From Rudanella sp. (lineage in GTDB: Bacteria; Bacteroidota; Bacteroidia; Cytophagales; Spirosomataceae), in assembly GCA_026785985.1 (NCBI GenBank), contig JAJAYX010000205.1:1-29372 (forward strand): DNA of 29,372 nt, read 5' to 3'. The notes beneath the pieces are model-generated. The model saw only the letters and a program-made list of their open reading frames with translations. It did no database searches and was not told the DNA's origin. A program made the position numbers and the translations under genes. The first letter of the stretch is position 1. Every line of letters starts with the position of its first letter. Below, in pieces: positions 25,842 to 29,372 of the stretch.

Positions 25842-26646
25842 ATGAACCAGAAACTCAACGGACAAACAGCCCTCGTAACGGGCGCAAACTCGGGCATCGG
25901 AGCGGGCGTGGCAAAATCGCTCGGATAGGCCGGGGCCAACGTCGTTATTAACTACGTCAGCCGACCCGAAGATGCCGAGGCTATTGTGAACGAAATTAAG
26001 GGCTATGGCGTGGACGCACTGGCGATTCAGGCCGATGTGTCAAAGGAAGATCAGGTGCAGGCCATGTTCAAACAGGCGGTGGAACATTTCGGGACGGTCG
26101 ATATTCTGGTGAACAACGCGGGTTTGCAACGCGATGCCAAGTTCCACGAGATGACCCTCGACAAGTGGAATTTAGTCATTAACGTGAATCTGACGGGGCA
26201 GTTTTTGTGTGCTCGTGAAGCTATCCGCGAGTTTTTGCGCCGGGGGCCACGTCCGGATGTCTCAAAAGCGACGGGCAAAATAATTTGCATGAGTTCGATG
26301 CACGAGGTGATTCCGTGGGCAGGTCACGCGAACTATGCCTCCTCAAAAGGAGCTATCAAAATGCTCATGCAATCGCTGGCGCAGGAATATGGCGACCGCC
26401 AAATTCGGGTGAACAGCATCTGCCCCGGAGCCATTCAAACGCCCATCAACACCCCTGCCTGAAACACCCCCGCAAGCTCTTAATTCGCTGCTGACACTGA
26501 TTCCGTATAACCGCATTGGCCAACCCGAAGACATTGGCAATCTGGCCGTTTTTCTCTCCTCCGACGACTCCGACTACATCACCGGGGCCAGCATTTTTAT
26601 CGACGGCGGTATGACCGTGTTCGAGGGCTTTGCCACGGGCGGGTAA
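25842..26646 (+). pseudogene. SDR glucose 1-dehydrogenase-like gene, multiply broken
   Basis: A classical short-chain dehydrogenase whose frame is damaged three times. ATG 25842 starts MNQKLNGQTALVTGANSGIG (NAD(P) loop). TAG at 25926-25928 interrupts SLG*AGANVVINY. The middle part has NNAG, MSSMHEVIPWAG and catalytic NYASSKGA. TGA at 26460-26462 falls in INTPA*NTP, where relatives carry Trp (from memory; TGG to TGA). An extra base, probably one C in the C run 26467-26471, shifts the frame; removing it restores NTPQALNSLLTLIPYNRIGQPED through DGGMTVFEGFATGG to the TAA at 26644-26646. The closest pattern is SDR glucose 1-dehydrogenases. It lies 44 bases before the glucosidase, which suggests a former sugar operon. 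Four separate reading pieces make function unlikely unless sequencing errors explain them. Confidence 0.88.
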
Positions 26647-26690
26647 CGAATAAGTGCGTATCTTTAGTTGCCATCAACAAACAGGAACCC

Positions 26691-29369
26691 ATGCCTAAGA
26701 AATCTTCACCCCTAACATCGCCCGGTGCCGAACGCAGGCGCGTTCTCGAAAACGCCGAAAAAACCGTTCCGCTCGAAAAGTGGGGTCCGTATCTCTCTGA
26801 TCGTCAGTGGGGGACTGTCCGTGAAGATTACTCGGCTAACGGCGATGCCTGGAATTTTTTCCCGCACGACCATGCCCGCTCAAGGGTTTATCGGTGGGGC
26901 GAAGATGGGCTGCTTGGCATCTCGGATCGTCGGCAGCACGTTTGCTTTGGGTTGGCTCTCTGGAATCACAACGACGGCATCCTGAAAGAGCGACTTTTTG
27001 GTCTGACCAACAACGAGGGCAACCACGGCGAAGATGTGAAAGAGTTGTATTATCACCTCGATAACACGCCCACGCATTCGTACATGAAGGCCCTCTACAA
27101 GTATCCACAGGCCCCTTTCCCCTATGGACACCTACTGATGGAAAATGGCTATCGGTCTCGCAACGACCCCGAATTTGAGATTTTGCACACGGGCGTTTTT
27201 GAGGAGGGTCGCTACTTCGACGTGCAGGTTGAGTACGCCAAAAACAACTCCGATGACGTTTGTATTCGCATCACCATCACCAACCACGGCCCCGACGAAG
27301 CCGAGTTGACACTTTTGCCGCAGCTTTGGTGCCGCAACCGCTGGGCATTTGAGCCGAAGTACGAAAAACCAGCCATCAACCGCCGACCCGATACGCCTAC
27401 TGCCGGTGTTGCTTACCTGAAACATCCCCGCGTTGGTGATTATTACTTCTATTATGAGCCGACAAATGTGGCTCTGATGACTGAGAATGAGACCAATACA
27501 AAACGCCTTTATGGACGGTTCGACGCTTCGATTCCCAACGCCACACCGTTTGTGAAAGATGCTTTTCATGAAGCCGTTGCCGGACACAACGATTACCTCT
27601 GCGAATTACTCCAGGAAAATCCAGCCGGGACCAAGTTCGCACCCGTGTATCGGCTGGTTATGGCGGCAAAATCGTCGCGGTCGGTGTGTTTGCGGTTGAC
27701 AAAAACGACTAAACAAAAACCCTTTGGCAAGGAGTTTCAGCAGGTCTTTGTGGATCGAATTCGCGAGGCCAACGAATTTCACCAGACATTAACCCCCGCC
27801 AATGCCACCCCCGACCAACGGGCCATTCAGCGGCAGGCATTGGCTGGTTTGCTCTGGTCGAAACAATATTATCACTACGATATTCCGCGTTGGCTCCACG
27901 GCGACCCCGGTCACCCATCACCCCCGTCTGAACGGATTTTAGGCCGGAATAACAAGTGGGAACACCTTAACAATGAGGATGTTCTGTCGATGCCCGACAA
28001 ATGGGAATACCCCTGGTATGCAGCCTGGGATCTGGCCTTTCATTGCATCCCGATGGCGATGGTTGACCCGGCTTTTGCCAAAAACCAACTCATTCTGCTC
28101 ATGCGCGAGTGGTATATGAGTCCGCAGGGGCAGATGCCTGCTTATGAGTGGAATTTTTCGGACGTGAACCCTCCTGTTCATGCCTGGGCGGCCCTGTCGG
28201 TGTATCGCATTGAGCGGGCCATTTACGGGAACGAAGATGTTCAGTTTTTAAAACGGGCGTTTCAGAAACTGCTCATTAATTTCACCTGGTGGGCCAACCG
28301 GCAGGACGATGAGGAGAACAACGTGTTTACCGGGGGCTTTTTGGGTTTAGATAACATCGGCGTGATCAACCGGAGCCATTTGCCGCCCGGAACCCTGCTT
28401 GAACAGGCCGATGCCACAGCCTGGATGGGTATGTATGCCCTGAATATGATGGACATGGCCCTCGAAATCACGCGCCACGACCCTACGTTTGAAGACGTTG
28501 CCACCAAGTTCTATGAGCAATTTGTGTTGATTGCCGAGTCGCTCAACGGGGAGCTTTGGGACGAAGACGACCAGTTTTATTATGACCTCCTGCACCCGGC
28601 ACATGGCCCCTCGAAGAAACTGAAAGTCAGGTCGGTAGTCGGATTAACGGTGTTGTTTGCCGTGTCGATTATCAGGCGCGAGAAGAGTCAGTCTCTATCG
28701 GATTTTCTGAAACGGATGCGGTTTTTTCAGAAATACCACAGCGAGTTAGGTCGCCCTATGCCCGAACAACTTATAAACGAACGGGGTGATATTCTGCTGT
28801 CAATCATTTCGAAAGAACGCTTAGTGAAACTGCTTGAAGTGATGCTCGACGAGGCCGAGTTTCTGTCGCCGGGGGGCATCCGCGCCCTTTCGAAATACCA
28901 CGAACAGCACCCCTATGGCGTTCAGGTGGATGGCGAGTTTCACAGCATTCGCTATGTTCCCGGCGACTCCGACACGGGGATGTTCGGCGGTAACTCCAAC
29001 TGCCGCGGCCCGGTCTGGATGCCCATTAATTACCTGATCATCAAATCCCTCAAAAAATATCACCAGTTCTTCGGCTACTCGCTCACCGTTGAATACCCCA
29101 CCGGCTCCGGTAACCGCCTGAATCTCGAACAGGTATCGGATGTCCTGGCAAAACGCATTGTGGGCATTTTTGAGCGCGACGAAACGGGCCACCGACCTGT
29201 TCACGGCCCCTTTAGCCCGTTCTACCAACGCCCTGAAAACGCCGACTTGCTCCTGTTTTTCGAGTATTTCCACGGCGACACGGCTCAGGGAATCGGGGCC
29301 AGTCACCAAACCGGATGGACAGCGGTCGTGGCCGAATTAGTGAACGATGATGTGTGGGAGTGGGAGTAG
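26691..29369 (+). CDS. MGH1-like / GH63-type glucosidase
   Basis: 892-residue glycoside hydrolase of the MGH1/GH63-like (alpha/alpha)6-barrel group, often annotated simply as glucosidase. No signal peptide is visible, so cytoplasmic. The N-terminal half (about 20-370) has WGPYLSDRQWGTVREDYS and YHLDNTPTHSYMK plus a beta-sandwich-like region. The catalytic barrel (about 380-890) has YPWYAAWDLAFH (D447, candidate acid), GQMPAYEWNFSDVNPPVHAW, MFGGNSNCRGPVWMPINYLI (from about 764) and a GDTAQGIGASHQTGW end. The substrate is probably an alpha-glucoside or glycosylated small solute (inference). TATCTTTA at 26659-26666 is a 7/8 match to the Bacteroidota -7 element, 24 bases before the ATG, so it may have its own promoter. 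The stop falls 3 bases before the window end. Confidence 0.9.
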   Translation: MPKKSSPLTSPGAERRRVLENAEKTVPLEKWGPYLSDRQWGTVREDYSANGDAWNFFPHDHARSRVYRWGEDGLLGISDRRQHVCFGLALWNHNDGILKERLFGLTNNEGNHGEDVKELYYHLDNTPTHSYMKALYKYPQAPFPYGHLLMENGYRSRNDPEFEILHTGVFEEGRYFDVQVEYAKNNSDDVCIRITITNHGPDEAELTLLPQLWCRNRWAFEPKYEKPAINRRPDTPTAGVAYLKHPRVGDYYFYYEPTNVALMTENETNTKRLYGRFDASIPNATPFVKDAFHEAVAGHNDYLCELLQENPAGTKFAPVYRLVMAAKSSRSVCLRLTKTTKQKPFGKEFQQVFVDRIREANEFHQTLTPANATPDQRAIQRQALAGLLWSKQYYHYDIPRWLHGDPGHPSPPSERILGRNNKWEHLNNEDVLSMPDKWEYPWYAAWDLAFHCIPMAMVDPAFAKNQLILLMREWYMSPQGQMPAYEWNFSDVNPPVHAWAALSVYRIERAIYGNEDVQFLKRAFQKLLINFTWWANRQDDEENNVFTGGFLGLDNIGVINRSHLPPGTLLEQADATAWMGMYALNMMDMALEITRHDPTFEDVATKFYEQFVLIAESLNGELWDEDDQFYYDLLHPAHGPSKKLKVRSVVGLTVLFAVSIIRREKSQSLSDFLKRMRFFQKYHSELGRPMPEQLINERGDILLSIISKERLVKLLEVMLDEAEFLSPGGIRALSKYHEQHPYGVQVDGEFHSIRYVPGDSDTGMFGGNSNCRGPVWMPINYLIIKSLKKYHQFFGYSLTVEYPTGSGNRLNLEQVSDVLAKRIVGIFERDETGHRPVHGPFSPFYQRPENADLLLFFEYFHGDTAQGIGASHQTGWTAVVAELVNDDVWEWE

Positions 29370-29372
29370 GAA

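Noticed and set aside
18850..26462. Stop-codon reassignment or recoding as an explanation for the internal TAG and TGA codons
   Set aside because: Both codons end intact genes in this window, the interrupted genes include a frameshift, and no recoding element is visible.

Overview
The window looks like a chromosomal segment of a Bacteroidota bacterium, most likely Cytophagales and close to Spirosoma or a relative (inferred from gene content and style, not from a marker gene). Supporting signs are a type IX secretion (T9SS) C-terminal sorting domain on a large Cys-paired repeat adhesin, an FG-GAP protein with the usual Bacteroidota N-terminal module, a CheB-CheR-PAS-kinase fusion beside a single-domain receiver, an AAA/DUF4143 ATPase, a Tat-signal Gfo/Idh/MocA oxidoreductase, and general lack of Shine-Dalgarno sequences. 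Coding density is high, and no gap between genes or gene remnants exceeds about 200 bases. I see no tRNA, rRNA, CRISPR array, insertion sequence or prophage.

Layout. 1-2702 (minus): T9SS-secreted repeat adhesin with a strong intrinsic terminator. 2866-4368 (plus): secreted S41 peptidase-like protein. 4557-8752 (plus): two-gene signalling operon, a single-domain response regulator overlapping by ATGA a 1243-residue CheB/CheR/PAS/PAS/histidine kinase. 8789-10015 (minus): AAA/DUF4143 ATPase whose start codon lies inside a 65-base near-perfect palindrome. 10114-11301 (minus): phosphoglycerate kinase. 11465-13867 (plus): membrane M28 metallopeptidase, followed by the 3' part of a Uma2 (DUF820) gene. 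14275-18195 (minus): YtxH-like protein, a second S41 protein paralogous to the first, OsmC peroxidase, and an FG-GAP protein built of 168-base tandem units. 18394-23466 (plus): a Gfo/Idh/MocA oxidoreductase interrupted by an amber codon, then a tight run of low-specificity threonine aldolase, galactokinase-like GHMP kinase and a GNAT-nitrilase fusion. 23487-25775 (minus): fused MFS-like/spermidine-synthase-like membrane protein. 25842-29369 (plus): an SDR dehydrogenase gene broken by two nonsense codons and one frameshift, then an intact 892-residue GH63/MGH1-like glucosidase.

How the genes fit together. There are three themes: cell-surface and secreted proteins (adhesin, two S41 proteins, FG-GAP protein, M28 peptidase), sensory signalling (receiver plus CheB/CheR/kinase), and sugar and small-molecule metabolism (GHMP kinase, threonine aldolase, nitrilase fusion, glucosidase and two broken oxidoreductases). 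The most notable observations are the concentrated damage in the two sugar-type oxidoreductase genes, the palindrome over the AAA/DUF4143 start codon, and the ltaE/GHMP kinase/GNAT-nitrilase operon, whose joint role I cannot assign. I found no clearly new defence or mobile system.
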